DNA from: Baylisascaris procyonis
Taxonomy: Eukaryota > Nematoda > Chromadorea > Rhabditida > Ascarididae
Length of the DNA: 64,000 bases
Reading direction: 5' to 3'
Assembly (NCBI GenBank): GCA_037389465.1
Contig: JAZARR010000019.1
Coordinates: forward strand, 1 to 64,000
Positions 10,905-25,542 of the stretch are shown here, one piece after another. The position numbers and the translations under genes were made by a program. A model generated the notes under the pieces. The model did no database searches. It saw only the letters and a list, made by a program, of their open reading frames with translations, and had not been told where the DNA came from. The first letter of the stretch is position 1. The number at the start of each line of letters is the position of its first letter.

Positions 10905-13900
10905 ATGGAGAGCGATCAAATTTCAAGTATAGAGGAAGCACTCTATAATGGACTAGAAGGTGCTTCAGATACTCCCGTCTATAAAGCTGTTTGCAACATA
11001 CTTTTTGGTGGCGAACTTCAGTGAGTTGATAAAGTTAAATTTATCATTTTATCAGAAACAGCATTCTTTCTCTTAACAATAAATATCACTGAGGAATTTT
11101 TATTTATCTGCTTTTATCGCATAGATTGTTTTATTGTTTATTTTCATCACCGATTTAGAAATTTCAACTATTTGCATATTTAAAAAAATTTTTTTTCTTT
11201 GGCTAATTTCTCGGTAATTGAATATTTATTTCTCTTTTTTTTTCATTTAATACCGTCGTGTATTTCTAAATGTCATTTGTATGATTATGTTGAGTTATAT
11301 GTTTTCTACATTATTTTCTATTTATTTTTTTTTAGTTGATGAATAGGAAATTCTAGTCATTCATTTATGTTTATATGAATTTTCTTAATTTTTTTTTAGC
11401 TAGCTAAATGCGTGAAAAATAACAAATAATAAGCGTAAAAGCTGTATGACTTCAATACTGCAAGAAATATTTTTCAATTTGGAGTAAGTTTTTGAATATA
11501 GTCCAGTCCCTTATATCTGAGGTGGAAACTCACTTAAGCTTATCCCCCATAGATTCAGTCCTCTCTTTAGATATATTTATTTGTTTATTTATTTAATTAA
11601 TTAATTTATTTGCTCGTTTATTTATTTATTCATTTATTTATTTATTTATTTATTTCAATGAACAGATCATTTATTTCGAATACATGTCTCTTCATGTCGC
11701 TTCCACCTGCTCTAACCCAATGCCTCTCTGATCCACTTGGCTCCTGTGGTTTTTAGGTCGGCCTCTCCTTCTTGCAGGTCGGCCGCGTGAAGGTTAGGAC
11801 TTAGGCTCGTCTCCTGCCCATCGGATGCTGACGAGCCGATTCACCGTCGTTCCTACTATGACCGTCGTGACCTGTTCCGCTGCCTTTGTTCCGATGAGGG
11901 TGCTGGGCGGGGTGGCTCGGCTGAGCGGAGTCAACATTCTAGTCGGAGCTTCACAATCGACCGCGCAGTAGACATGGCGAAACGATTAATCGTTTAGATA
12001 TAGTCTCCTCATATTCGAAGATGCCTTTTCGCATAAAGTCTGCAACTAGGACATCACTTTACTTACTTTATTTCAGTGATGATTATCCGATATAATGATA
12101 TTAGACTTACTAAATAATATAGAGATAAATTGAGTGTAGTTATTTTCTTTATTCATTTAAAAAAAAAGAACTATTTAAGGATTGAAATTGGCTTTTCATT
12201 TAGCGATTAATGGCTAATCGTTCACTTCCTTTCTTAAATTTCCATAATGAAATATTCGCGCGAATCTTTGTTGCAGCTATATTCGCTTATTTTTTGCATG
12301 TAGAGGGTTTAATGTTTTACTAACTTTGAGATTTAGAATGAAAGTACATTAAGGCTATATTTGAAGTTTTTGTATAAGTAAAGTCTCAGATCGCATCAAT
12401 TTTTTTCAGCAGAGGCATGAACATATTGTAGTATTAAAATTTTTTGATGCAATGACGTCATCAATGGGGATGTAAGCAAGGAAAAGCTTCCCTTATAGAA
12501 TTGGAGGTGGGAATTGGTTTCACAATGCTTTTCTCTTTCTCTCTCTCTCTGTCTATCTGTCTGTCTGTCTTGTCTTGGAAGGATTTTCCATTTCCTTTTT
12601 TCCCATGCAGGTATTTCATCCACCACACCCTTCATCCTTCCCCTAATCTCTCAATAAAACTTCCGGCTACCATCATTTTTTAAAGTGCTGGATAACATTC
12701 ACATAGATCGATTTACATATGCTCTAACTTTCCCGGGTAAATATGAGATGTTCTTTACCCACTTTTATACCCGAATTCAATTTCTGGGGATCTTCATGAA
12801 AAAATATCGCTCTGAAATTGATGAAATGACAGGATGTTGTGCGGGATCACGATTGTCCTAACCATCTTCCCCATCGCTATCATTCACAGTGTTTTTATAA
12901 GCAGGAGGATGAATCATGATAGTGGAGAATATACATTCATAGAAAATAATGAGCTATTATTACAACTACAGCAGTCAAACTTTGAATTTTATTATTTGGG
13001 AGAGCTTTTTTTTATTTAAGTTTTTAAAATTTTGCTTGAATTTTATTTGAGAGCAAAATTTTCAACAGTATAGCTTCTTCTTGAGCGTCAAATAAAGATA
13101 CTATGAAAGAAGAAAAGAAATCGTAAAAAATCGAAGAATTTGAAGCATTTATGCAAATACGATTTCCTATAAGCATCTAATTTAGATCCTCAATAAGCAG
13201 ATTTGAATAGCATCGACAGGTAGAATTCCTTTATCTATTTCTGTTTTATTAAAATCTGCAGGTCATTGAAATGCTATTACCACCTCTCATGGTGGTCTAA
13301 AATAGCCATGTCATTTCAAGAATAAAGTCGACTTTCGTTCGAATTCAACAATATTTTTCTCGTGTATCTGTTATACTCGAACAGCGTATAAAAATGATAT
13401 TTCGCGAAGATTATACAAGGAACTACGGTGGGAGAAAAGATAAATACGGTGATGGTTTTTGTTTTCTGTTCATTTTATTGACAGCTGCCTGCAGCTGTCA
13501 CTTACAAAGTACGGCACTGTGCTCATAATTTTTCAAATGACGTCATTCAGGAAGATGGATATCGATGAAGATTTGTTGAAATTTGCTGAGGGGAAGAATT
13601 TCGAATTGAAAGGCTATGTGATCGATGCGGCTTTCGAACAACTACGTGCACCACGTGTGGTTCGCTTTTATTTCTCTCTTAATGACGTATTACATTGAAA
13701 CATTCTCTGAAAATCGGCGCAAGTGTCATATCTTTGCTTTGACACTCAATAAGCTGTTTGGTCGATCTTATTTGATACAGATGTTATTATGTTTCAATAC
13801 AAACCATTTGTGTATAGGTACCTGCTGAAATAATATCAGAGAATATTTTCGATTATATACTTTCCCATATTTGTGCATTTTCTTTATTGTTGCTCTAGCG

Positions 13901-16900
13901 AACCGATATTAAGATAGAGTCCTTTTAAAATTAGTATATCACCTCAGGATGCTCATCCAGCCTACCGCAGCTGTGTAGTCGACCTCGCATCAAGCACTCC
14001 AAGTGAACTTATGCATAACTGATAAAAATATATATGCAAATAAATGCATAAGTGAAAGATTGGTGGCCACCATGGTGATTCGACAACCTTTCTCTACCTT
14101 TAAGCTGTAATGGAGAGCATATCTTCTTCCCTCCAGACTGAAGTCCTCAAGGCAGTAAGGACTATACTGCAACGTTTACCTATACCATTCCTGATTTCGT
14201 TCGTTCTCATGAACTCGTATTGCTGCCCAATTTCATTTATAAACACCTTTTATTTATATATGAAAATGAACTTAATTGAAAGCTCTCTTCTCTTCACGTT
14301 TTGCTGTCGATCCATCATAAAAATAACCTATCGCGACCACTGATCTTTTCTGCCTTATCAGTTATTGATTGATTGATTAGCAAGGTGTTCTCTATTGGTT
14401 ATTAAGGTCAAAGTTCGCAGCTATAAATTATAGCGCGACAATAAGAAATGTCATCCCTCTTGCTCCTTTCTTTCTAATAATGTTCATTTTATTATTTTTT
14501 TCAGCTGCGAATTTACAGTTCATTATTCTAAATATTATTTATTTAATTTAGGTGCGAATAGCGGCAATTCAAAATGCTATTGTTGAATCGACGAGTGTAT
14601 CGGTGCAAGAACAACGAAATGCTCTACATAAACGAATCGGCATTATGGTTGAAACGGCTGCTAAAGCAGGGGCACAAATTATTGCAATGCAAGAAGCATG
14701 GAGTTAGTTACTTCGAAAATTTAAGGTTATCTTATCTTCTCATCGATGAATAATTCAGTGATTTCCCCCCTTTTTTTTTGGGGGGGGGGAGGGATGGTGC
14801 AATCTTACGAGGCGGTCATATCTTGCTGACTGGACTGTAATGTGAAATATGTTGTTAGTTTGTTGAGTTTAATATAAGCGCATTTGAATGAATTGCAAAA
14901 ATATAGTTGTGAAGCTATTTAAAAAAAAATTATTTCTAGGGTTAAGAGCAAAGTCACTCTACATACATTCGTTTTATTTTTAAAATATTATAATACAATG
15001 AGTTTATTTGCAATTATATATAACAAAAATTTTATTGAAATATGTGATATTATTTCAGCAATGCCATTTGCATTTTGTACTCGTGAACGTCTTCCATGGA
15101 TTGAATTCGCCGAAAATGCTGGAAATGGGCCAACAACAAAATTTTTGAGTCAGGTCATACATATCCTTTAATTATTTTTATTGATTTTAATTCATTTTCA
15201 CTATAAAGAAAATTGTTTTTCTCAGAAGCTTTTAGCTATTAGAATTTCCCGAATTTCTTCCCGTATCATTATATTATTCTCGGTCATATTTCCCAAAATG
15301 GGTAATATCTCCGGGGTACCTCTAAGGTAATTTGCCCTTTTTTGCCCTCACTTGCAGTACTTTTGATTTCATCACCAATCAGTAACAGTCTCATCGATTA
15401 CGAGTGGATTAAACGACGAACGTTCAGGGCCAAAACATTTTTAAGCGGATATTGCCTCATTGATGGCATCTTAGAGTTCTGTCCGTATATCGCGAATTCT
15501 TCTCCCTAATCAGGCGTTTAATTTTAATATCACTAGAGGTGATGGTACTTATAATTGAATAAATTTAATAAATTTGTTGAATGTTAAAATCAGTTTAGAC
15601 CAACTTTCTATATATACTTCATAAAGTAGCATCACAAACGTCTGAAGGTTGTTTTCTTTTTTTTAAGGAGTCGACACACTGCAAGATAATCTTGAGTGGT
15701 TTGGACGGAATGAATAACGTTGGTTATAGTTGTCTAATGGGAATAATAAAAATTTATATTTAACTTTAGAATGTTTAATTTCAGATTGCTAAGAAATATG
15801 GCGTTGTAATTATCTCACCGATTTTAGAACGAGATGAAAGGGATTTGTTGTGGAATTGTGCGATTGTTATTTCCCATATGGGTAATGTGATCGGGAAAAC
15901 GCGTAAAAATCATATTCCAAGAGTTGGCGATTTTAATGAGGTATTTATATATCGATTTGCTTATTTTTTCCACCAAGCCTATACCAGAGGGCCGGGAATT
16001 TCCTTTACCCTAAGGAATGGGAATTCCTTTCATCTTTTTTAGTTTCGCGATTTTTTTCGATATGATTTTCCCCTCTGCCATGCACTGTCCATCATGCGAA
16101 AAGTGTTCGTACTGCTTATATGATTGTGTTGTTGAAGTGGGAAAGTTTAGGGCAACTTGTGGGGGAAATGTGCAGATTTATTGAAATGTCAGAAAGGTAG
16201 CTCATTTATGAGTTGTAGGTATTGGTTAAATAGTAGGGCAAATCGTTTCAATTCGATACTATACCATTACAGATATGGAATGTTTTATTCAATGTTCCAC
16301 CGTAGTGATGCTAAAAGCGATTAAGGTGGTACTTGTTAGAGATTTAATGGAAGCGAATGAAAAGCAGAGAGAGTTGCAATGAAGGTGAGAAGGGGGAGGG
16401 ATGTGGATGATAGGGGAGGAAATAGGTGAAATCATCATCATTCCTTCGCTCATTCCCGAATTTGCACGGAGTCAGCATTTTTTTTCCATCTTGGTCGATC
16501 GAAAGCGTCTTCTGGCGCTAACCCGATCTTTTCATGTCTTACTTGACGATACCCATCCATCGTTTCTTGGGTCTTCCTTGGGGTCGCCGGCTAGATGGCC
16601 TTAGCTTGAGCGCTGTATGAGACGCCGATTCGATGTAGCAGATGAAGTAATTAAAGTTGAATAAAGGTGTTGTGAAATGATGCGAAATCAAAATATACTT
16701 CACTAATAATGCTCATTATTTTTGTTTTATGTTGATTGGGATGTCTGTGTATTTCATCCATGGTCGTTCGTTTGAATATTAGTCCATTACCTTTATAATT
16801 GCTGCAAACTTATTTAGCATTTCTGCTACTTTTTATAATATTTAATATTGGTATATCGTCGAAAAAGTTTCTATCGTTTTATTGGCCTGTCGGTTACGGT

Positions 16901-19134
16901 TATCTGTCATTTCGGTTTCCTCTCAGTTATCTGTCGTAGTTTAATATTGGCATATCAGCCACCTGTCGTTTTATTGGAGAGATATGGTAAGTGATTTGAT
17001 GGGTAGGTGATCAATATGTTTGCAGTCATCGTATTATATGGAATCAACATTGGGTCATCCGGTCTTCGAAACGAAGTTTGGTATGGTTTATTTTATTTAG
17101 TAAATTGAGGTGTTTATTATTGTAGTGGAAAATGTTTGATAACCATCAAACAATGGAACATTTTTTTGTGATGATAATAGATTTTGGTGAGGGGATATTT
17201 AAAGAACGGTTATTTATCACTCTATTTGTCTCTTCTTTTTTCTATTTATTTTTGGTTTCAAGTTTTTAAATTTTTTTTTCCAACTTTTTCCAGCTTGAAT
17301 AAATATTCATTCTTTTCATTTCAATATGATATGAATTAACTTAGGCAGCACGTGCATTCTACGATATCACTGCTGCACACCAAGATATTTGGTTAATGAA
17401 ATATTTGCATACTTACAATGAAGGTTATTTGTGCTGCAGACACTTGCGCCACGAAGCGCTTATGCTTGCGGCTTTTTGCGCCACGGAATAGTTTGGTTAA
17501 TACGAAAGTAAATGCGGAAAATTACAGGGAATATAGCGGTGAATATTTGTTATGGTCGACATCATCCGTTGAATTGGCTGATGTATGCACTAAACGGGGC
17601 AGAGATTATTTTCAACCCATCAGCAACGACTGCCGGTCTGAGGTACGGCGTGTGGTGCATCAGTGACTTGTATTGACTCCGTACGAATCAGATGCGGAGT
17701 CGACGATAGATTTGCTGTTTAGTCGTTGAAACGGATTTTGATTCGATTCGCTTCGGGTCGCAATGCTCTTCAGAAGGCATGAAACCTGTTTAGATAACAC
17801 TAATCGATATTCCCTCTTGTGCGATGAAATCCGTTCCTTCAAATGAGCGCAGCAGTGAAAATGGCTTTTAGTGAATAAAAGTTTATGCGTCATGCAGTTT
17901 TTATTTTCTTCAATAATTTAGATAATCATCGTCGATTTCGTATTGTGTATGAGTTTGGCTAAGAAGCGACGAATATGCAAAAAGGAATCATTAAAAGTCA
18001 CCTTATTTATAACTCAGTATTCATCCCCAGTAGTTCTTTCCTTTCATATGAATTATATTACCTTTAAACTTGCCTATGATTTGATTAGTAAATTTTTTTA
18101 ACTACCATTTTCCCATTCATATAGTTTGACCATTTTTCTTATCTGAAATTAGTTGTGATAAATTGTGAATTGTAGGCAGTATGGTAGATCACAAAGTTAG
18201 CCACTATCATAGTGGAACCGTTGTTGAAATATGTTTAAGTGAACCTCTTTGGGGTATCGAAGCACGAAATGCAGCAATCGCTAATCACATCTATACGGTG
18301 GCAATCAATCGTATCGGCACCGAAATATTCCCACATGAATTTACAAGTGGTGATGGTAAACGAGGTTCTGTTATTCTAGTTGTTCATTGATTACCTTCTT
18401 TACTTATTTAGTCTACGAGTGATGACGATAGGGTTAGAATTTCCTTTAAAATATGGCTGCTATCGTCTCGCTCAATAATAATTTTATAGATCACAATTAA
18501 AACTATAATTTAGAAGTGTAATGTAGAGGTAATTGTTTGATGCCCTCCCTATTCGATCAACTTGCATTAAAAAAAATTAAGGAAACGCTATTGAGAGAAA
18601 AAATTTAAATTTTAATAAAGTGATATTAGCTGGGCATTATTCAAGCTGATGTGAGCATGTTTTCATACTATTGGGAAATATAGTGCACTGATTTGTCGAT
18701 CAACATAGATCGATGGTAATGGGTCTGTTGAAGCGATACGTATTTACATCTGACACCGTATTCCATTCCAACAAAGATATTAAACTTTCTTGTAATCCCG
18801 ACTTCAAAATGTTGCTGCTTTCACGACAGGCTCCCATATGTCTGCAGTGATCCTGAAGCGGATAACAGTGTCCTGAAAATAATCGAAGGAAATGAGAAGG
18901 GGAAGAAGACTGAAAATTGCGTATATTAAATTATTGCATAGTAAAGTAGCTATATTAAAGCCATTCTTGTCTTGATATTCGATGATCGTTATTTACAAGT
19001 TCTGAAGAATTTATTTTCAGCTCACAAGAACTTCGGGCATTTCTTTGGAAGCAGCTATTTGGCAGCTCCTGATGGACGTCGTACTCCGGTATGCTCTTAT
19101 GGAATATACATTTAATTGCAAAAACATTCCCAAG

Positions 19135-19201
<67 letters not shown>

Positions 19202-20573
19202 TATATATATTTATTTATTTATTTATTTATTCACTTATTTGTTTTTGCAAGAAAGTTTATTCCTTTCGTTGGGCTCAATATCTTTTTGCTGTGCAGATCC
19301 GTTGGTCAAACAGATCGTTAATGTATGAGTTGACCAGTATTTCTGTACACTCACAAAAAGAGACTGCTTTCTTCATGTGTGATGCCATCGTTTTATGCAA
19401 AAGGTTCTGTTTAAAAGGTAACAGTTCCGTATTCGTGAAAATTTTTGTTGATCTTCTGAGCTTATCGCCCAGTAGGTAAATCTATATGGAGTCCCATTTA
19501 CGGCTCCGTTCAAATATGTGCCCATGCATGTGTTTCTGTTGATGTGTTTGATGATTTCAATTTGCGGTGAAGGGAGGAGAGGGGGTGGAATATTAAAGAA
19601 AATATCCAACAATCTATTTGACGCGTCTTTTGGCAAAAGAAAATCTCTGAGAAAGGCCATTTAGGTTAATATAGTTGACGAATAAATTTTTATATGTAAT
19701 GAGCTACAGTCTAATCTTTAAGGGTTTATCACGTATTCGAGATGGTATACTCATCACCGATGTGGATCTTAATTTATGCCGTCAAATGAAAGACAAATGG
19801 GGCTTTCACGTATGTTTAAAATTTCACTTTTATAGGTTTCTATCTCCTTTTTTAAGCGCTCATTGAAGTTTATCCCATCCCTTGAAATGTGGTCGTTCAA
19901 GTATTCAAAGCATTCATCATCTCTTTCTGAAGCGTTGCATAAAAATGCGAATTATTTTTGCATATCCTATCCCTATCCCATACCTCATAACAAGCGGAAT
20001 TGATTAATTAAAGGTTTAAATTTCGATCTTTCTCACTGTGCAATATCGAAGCTTGATGCCACTAGGTGATTTATACGAAGAAACTTTTATATACGTTCAA
20101 GCCTAATGAATGAAAAGGGATATGAACTTCGCGGATTTTTTCTAATATTATTCATAAGAACATTTGTATGGCTATGATCAGTGTGAATGATTCATTATGA
20201 ATGAGTTCATTTGTTTGTCTTATTGGAAATAGTAGGATCCGATTAGTGAATAAGGAATAGAGGTAGGTTGTATGGCAAATAGATGTTCGTATTTCTTTGA
20301 ATCTTCAAAGGATTAAAGGAAGTGATACACATGTAATATTTAAAAAGACAGTGGAAACCAAATATTTTTAGTAGTATTGCTTTTTATTTCACTCGTATAA
20401 CCATAACATACAGAAGGAGAAGGGGGATGTCATTTACCATATTTTGTGGAATGTTTTGTATAAAGGAAACAAAAGAGTATTTATAGATGACACAGCGATT
20501 GGATATGTACGCGAAGGAAATTGTTGATGCAACAAAACAGAATTATGAAGCACATATAATCGGTGAGAAGTAG
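10905..20573 (+). CDS. upb-1: Beta-ureidopropionase (N-carbamoyl-beta-alanine amidohydrolase)
   Basis: Hydrolyses N-carbamoyl-beta-alanine to beta-alanine, CO2 and ammonia, the last step of reductive pyrimidine catabolism in the cytosol. Eleven exons join in phase: 10905-11020, 13551-13659, 14552-14702, 15059-15153, 15785-15940, 17026-17080, 17528-17642, 18240-18364, 19021-19088, 19723-19809, 20487-20573. The product is 387 aa (human UPB1 is 384). The nitrilase-superfamily triad is intact: Glu123 in MQEAW, Lys198 in [10 protein letters not shown] and Cys235 in NICYGRHHP. Other family blocks are [43 protein letters not shown] and GLSRIRDG. An in-frame ATG further upstream exists, but an AG acceptor (ATATTTAG, ending 10878) sits 26 nt before the chosen ATG and fits trans-splicing. 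The exon 2 donor could lie 3 nt earlier. Confidence 0.96.
11576..11656. repeat. (TTTA)n microsatellite in upb-1 intron 1
   Basis: Imperfect TTTA/TTTATTTA repeats, interrupted by TTAATTAA-like segments. Confidence 0.85.
12529..12572. repeat. (TC)n and (TCTG)n microsatellite
   Basis: A short TC dinucleotide run grades into TCTG tetranucleotides within upb-1 intron 1. Confidence 0.9.
16455..16650 (-). mobile_element. Broken C-terminus of a LINE reverse transcriptase
   Basis: On the - strand one frame reads [18 protein letters not shown], a stop, then DMKRSG and another stop. A shifted frame then gives [13 protein letters not shown]. The order GRPKKRW - VKxDMKR - DRxxWRK is the usual end of LINE (for example RTE- or CR1-type) open reading frames. 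The stops and frameshift show a dead 5'-truncated copy lying antisense in a upb-1 intron. Confidence 0.7.
16860..16990. repeat. Imperfect tandem repeat with TCTGTCG core
   Basis: Three to four diverged units containing TCTGTCG/TTTTATTGG in a upb-1 intron. It appears related, in the opposite orientation, to the repeat at 7.64-7.96 kb. Confidence 0.35.
19136..19212. repeat. (TA)n microsatellite in upb-1 intron 9
   Basis: A TA run with one interruption, followed by TTTA repeats. It lies just after the exon 9 donor. Confidence 0.95.
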
Positions 20574-23316
20574 ATGGATGGATCGAGGGTGGATGTCTGT
20601 ATATAGCTGCACCGAATCGAGTGAGCGATCAGTGGAATGATCTTTGACACTAAATTCAAATTCCCGATACCTCTATATATATATATATATATATATATGC
20701 GACCAGTTGACGAGACGTACAAGAGATAATAAGTGGAAATGAGATTATTGGCACACTACTGATTTGGGCCTCCAAACGCCGCCAAATCCTCTATTTTCTT
20801 GAAATTCCTTTAATACGCATTGAAGAGAATGATACTCGAAACAGCAGTATATTCTCTGCTAATTAGCGGCCTTATTGCATTCCTGAAATTCCGGATAAGT
20901 TCGTCACAATTATAACATGGCTAAGGAATCTGATCCTCCATGATCCCCATAGTTTGCCTTTATATAAATTAATAAGTGAACTAATAAATATCTGATTGTC
21001 TAGTAATAAGAACGAAGATAGTGGTGGAGCGGTAAGCTTTATTTTGTAAAAAAAACTTCCGATATGGTCAGATATTTCGCTTATGGTATTCGAAGAAATT
21101 ACTGAAATCTCGCTACAGCGTTCGATAGTATCCTTGTTTGCTAAAAACTTTGAGCATCTGGAAGTAGGTGACCATCAGAAATCAGGATGTTTTGCTCACA
21201 GAACTTCGGCTCTGGCCGAATATTAGCATATCTTTGTCTATCTTTCATTGAACACTTTGTAAATTCTCTGCAGAATTATCCAGGTACAGGATAACATCTG
21301 AATCAATCGGTAAGGAATATTTTGGTTGATTTGCTATAGACTGTTTTGATTAATCTTATATTTAAAAAAAATCTTCATTAATCGGTCATAGAACATTTTT
21401 ATTAAGTGATAATCATGTTATCATTTTATTACCGTATTATTTCTAGTTTAATGTTTTTCTGTTCCACTTTTTTTTCTTATTCAGCATTCTTCAGTGATAT
21501 ATCAATTTGGGAATAGAGTGCAAACGTTAATACCAAATAAATGGCAATTGAAAAATGCGCTCAGGTGGCAATTCTTTGATTCTCTTTAATGACTCGTTGT
21601 GATGGGCATTCTATTAGCGATGTTGTCAATTATTGCGATGTGCTTCTGATTCGTTAATTTTTATTTTTTATTTTTATTTCGATTTTTGTAGAAATCACAT
21701 TTTTTTTTGTTCTAGTTATACTATTATGTTCCTATAAGATATGATACTTAAATTATTATTATTAGTTTTCTTCTAGATTGCGCAAAATTATCGAATAATT
21801 GAAATTTTCGAGCTTTATGCACCTATACAAAGATGTCTTATCGGAAGTTGGATACTTATGGTTCCAACTTTTTTGCATTTAGCCCCAATAAATATGGGAA
21901 AGAAAATTTTTTTTAAATCTATAGCTGGTATCGTAAGATTTGTTTAGAAGGAGGCCAATGTTTCGCCTGTAAAAGATAGCACAAAGTTATAAATTTTCTT
22001 CTCAATCAGCTGTTGTTTTATTTGACCGGAAGTACGCAACTGCTTAAGTTTTATTAGCTGTATCATCTCGATAATGTTGACTTCGAACTAATTTACTATG
22101 TGTTCAATATAATTTAAAACCTTATTATCACGTTAGATTTATTTAATTTCATCGATCTAAACTTTATGCTTATCTATATATCTCTCATATAAGAAGAATA
22201 TCGCAAAATCCACCTAATATATGCTATAACAATTTCCATCTATTGATAATTATAAGAAAATGGTTAAAAATTTTCAATATTTTTTCAGGAAATTTTATTT
22301 TATTCAATCAAATAAACTTATGCTATTTAATCTAATCAAAGATCCACATTCATAAGTCTAACTCACTTGACTTGTTGTTCTATTTTCATTAAAATCTATA
22401 AATTACCACTCTATTAATCACATTTTTTTAATGTAAAAATGTTTGGTACTCTCCATTGATTCTTTTTTGTTTGAGAAATTCCAACTTGATGAGTGAATAT
22501 TTTCACGTTGAAATCATTTGTATTAATTAAATCATTTGTGTTAAATCATTTGTCAATTAAATTATTTTGTTAGTCATCACCACATCACATCGAAAGATAT
22601 TTCAAATGAAATAGGACACACTTTGTGCTCATATTGAGTTCAATTACGCGATAATCAGTTTTCTTGTTTTTTTTTTTTTTTTTTTTTTTTTTAATAGAGC
22701 TGAATCCAGAAAAAAATTGCAATTTGTAACAAAAATGCAATTTTTGAAATATTTTCTTTTTTGATTTCGTTGTAAATATTTTCAAATTTATGAATTTTCA
22801 TTGTAAATTAAATAGAATTGTATCATAATATTTTTCCTCTTTCATCGCCATAAAAGGAAACTCTAATAATATATGGTTAGTAAGATCGAGACAAATGTTA
22901 TCAATAAATTTTCGAACAATAGTTCGCAGCAAAGTAAAATGAAACGACACAGACAATGTGTATATATTGTATATGTTAGTATACGTATTAGTAAAATTAG
23001 TAAATAGTAAGCAGTAAGTAGTAAAAAGTAGCAAATAATAAAAAAGTGTATATACTGGATATACAAATATATACAGTCGTAAGTAGTAGTACAATATCGA
23101 AACAGAGTAGTTTAAAAATTATTAAGACCAGATATGCAAAAATCTGCGAGATAGGAAGTTAATGTTCATATAAATATAAATATAAATATAAGTATAAATA
23201 TAAATATAAATATAAACATAAATATAAATATAAATATAAATATAAATATAAATATAAATATAAATATAAATATAAATAAATAAATAAATAGATAAATATA
23301 TAAATATATATATGTA

Positions 23317-23347
<31 letters not shown>

Positions 23348-24807
23348 ATATATATATATATATATTTATACTTATATTTATATATTTATTTATTTATTGG
23401 TGAAAATGATCTATAAAAGATTAAATTTTGAAGGGAACAATTTCAAACGTATGTCACAATTTGAAAAACAAATGCTAGATGACATGAACTAATTTGGAAT
23501 GCGATCTTATACGTACGCTGTTCGTTTCTTCGATATCCCTCCCTCCCCCCTTTCCGGCGATTAATGCAACTTGAATCTTTCCCCACATAGCATTTCTTTT
23601 TTTACGTTTCACTAAATCACCTTATTTTTTATTACATTAGAAATTGCTTTCAGATTGTGTTTTCATTTATCAAACGTTGCAAATAAAGTGTATTTTGCGT
23701 CAGCCATAGATGTTCGGGAAGATAGTTTGGTTTAAATAGAATTTCTTTTGATTTCCGACACTTCATTAAGAAGCATTGTTCTGATAGAAAGGTAATAGTC
23801 AGCAATATACCAGAAGCATTCGGTTAAAATCGTAACTGGGCTGAAATTTAACCGAAATTTCGGTTTCTGATTGAAATTCACTCGATCGGCCAACATCACT
23901 AGCTCAAGCGAATAGTCTCACCCATAACTGCAACCATCATCTACTCTAATCTCGACTAGCATTCTCGATCTCTCATTAATCGACAGCCTTATCTAATCCT
24001 AACAGGAAAATCCTATATCTTCCTTCTAACACGTTTGCATTCCGGCAAAAGTGCTAGCCCACACCTCGACCTTATCGTGTCTGACACTTGTTTTCTAAGC
24101 CGTGCTTATATCATTTCTAAAGTCGAGTCCGAACTTCACCCCTTTCATAATTTCATTCCAAGTTCCCTTGTGAATCACAAATCGCACCTCCATCTTTATC
24201 ATCACACCAATCCTTCCGTGCCAACCACAACCGCAACCCTCTTTAAACAGTTTGCTAACGATGCGACCAATAAACGTTAAGTGGTGCGAAAATACACCTA
24301 AGAGGTTGGCACTAAAAATAGGATTTTTAAAAATTCCATCAACCAGATCAATAGATGCTTCAATTTTCGATTGACTGCTTAGATCTGCATCCAGAAATTC
24401 CTTTTTTTTTACGCTTTTCTAGTAATTTTCTGCAAAAAAACAGCGTTATTTTCGTGCTCTATCTTTGCACATTTGCCCGCCAATCTACCCACCCGGTATT
24501 GGCAACTTAGTGAATAATGTAATGGTAGTGGCAAAATTATAGCATAAATTTGCAGCATCTTTTAATGCCTTACGATTTGATTTAAAAATGTCGAAACGAT
24601 CTATAGACATTTCAATTCGTCCAAAATTTTGTACACATTTTAAAATCGATTTGTGCACAATTATCATTTCTAAAGTGTTACGATATTGCCTAATCGGATG
24701 AGTGGAATTGTGAAAGCGCATATCTGGCGTGTTCTGTTTAAATTAAAATTAAAATTTAAATTAAAAAAAAAACTCGAAATTCGATCTTCAGGAAATTCAT
24801 AGACGTG
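20574..24807. other. Intergenic region between upb-1 and the MLT-10-like gene
   Basis: No convincing gene. It contains a (TA)n tract (20672-20698), a poly-T run (about 22667-22693) and a long TAAATA array (23166-23396). An open frame at 24035-24280 is discussed under rejected items. Presumably it includes the upb-1 3' region and the promoter of the downstream gene, but no motif could be assigned. Confidence 0.5.
23166..23396. repeat. (ATAAATAT)n / (TAAA)n low-complexity array
   Basis: About 230 bp of ATAAAT hexanucleotides grading into TAAA tetranucleotides and short TA runs. Confidence 0.95.
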
Positions 24808-25444
24808 ATGCAAATCATCGCATTGAAACTATCAACAATCATATTGTTAACAATTGTTTTACAACAAGGTATCGCTTTTTTTACAGATAAGAATATTAGC
24901 CCATTATTTTGCCTGTTGTCCGTAGAATTTTGCTGATATTACCTGTATATTTCGCCCATATTAGTTTAACTAAATTTTATTTTTTATCTGTGTAGGCCTA
25001 GAGTTATCTGTTGCAATAAATTCTCTAACAGTGTCACTAAGCAAGCGATTCTCTGAGAGAATTTTCTCACATCAAATATACTTTGCCACCGATAGTATAT
25101 TAATGGTATTGCATAAATCTAAATATATTTGCATAGGTTTTTTAATACTATACAAAAGAAGCAATACCATAAAATGAAATGTTGTTATCAAAAATCAGTG
25201 ATGTTTGAAAGTCCTGATGTTTGTATGTGAGTCTGGTTTCGTCAGATGGTTCATAAATGAGGTATCAACCAAAATTATACTGGTGCTGAACATACACCTT
25301 AAAGGCAGTTGATGATCGGTAATGGAAAACACAAACGTGGTAATCATAGCTGTTACATTTTGTGGATTTGAGCTCAATTGGAGTCTTTGTAACGCCAATA
25401 ACCTTTTTTTTTCGACAAATTTGTTGGGATCGTTGCTAATGTCT

Positions 25445-25542
<98 letters not shown>

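Noticed and set aside
19045..19479. Open frame of 144 codons across a (TA)n tract
   Set aside because: It is produced by the TA repeat (Tyr-Ile repeats) and overlaps upb-1 exon 9 in another frame. The frames over the TA tracts at 10.4 and 25.5 kb are similar.
24035..24280. Open frame of 81 codons (PHLDLIVSDTC...), somewhat like a LINE endonuclease segment
   Set aside because: Only a few residues fit the endonuclease pattern and no flanking retroelement motif was found.
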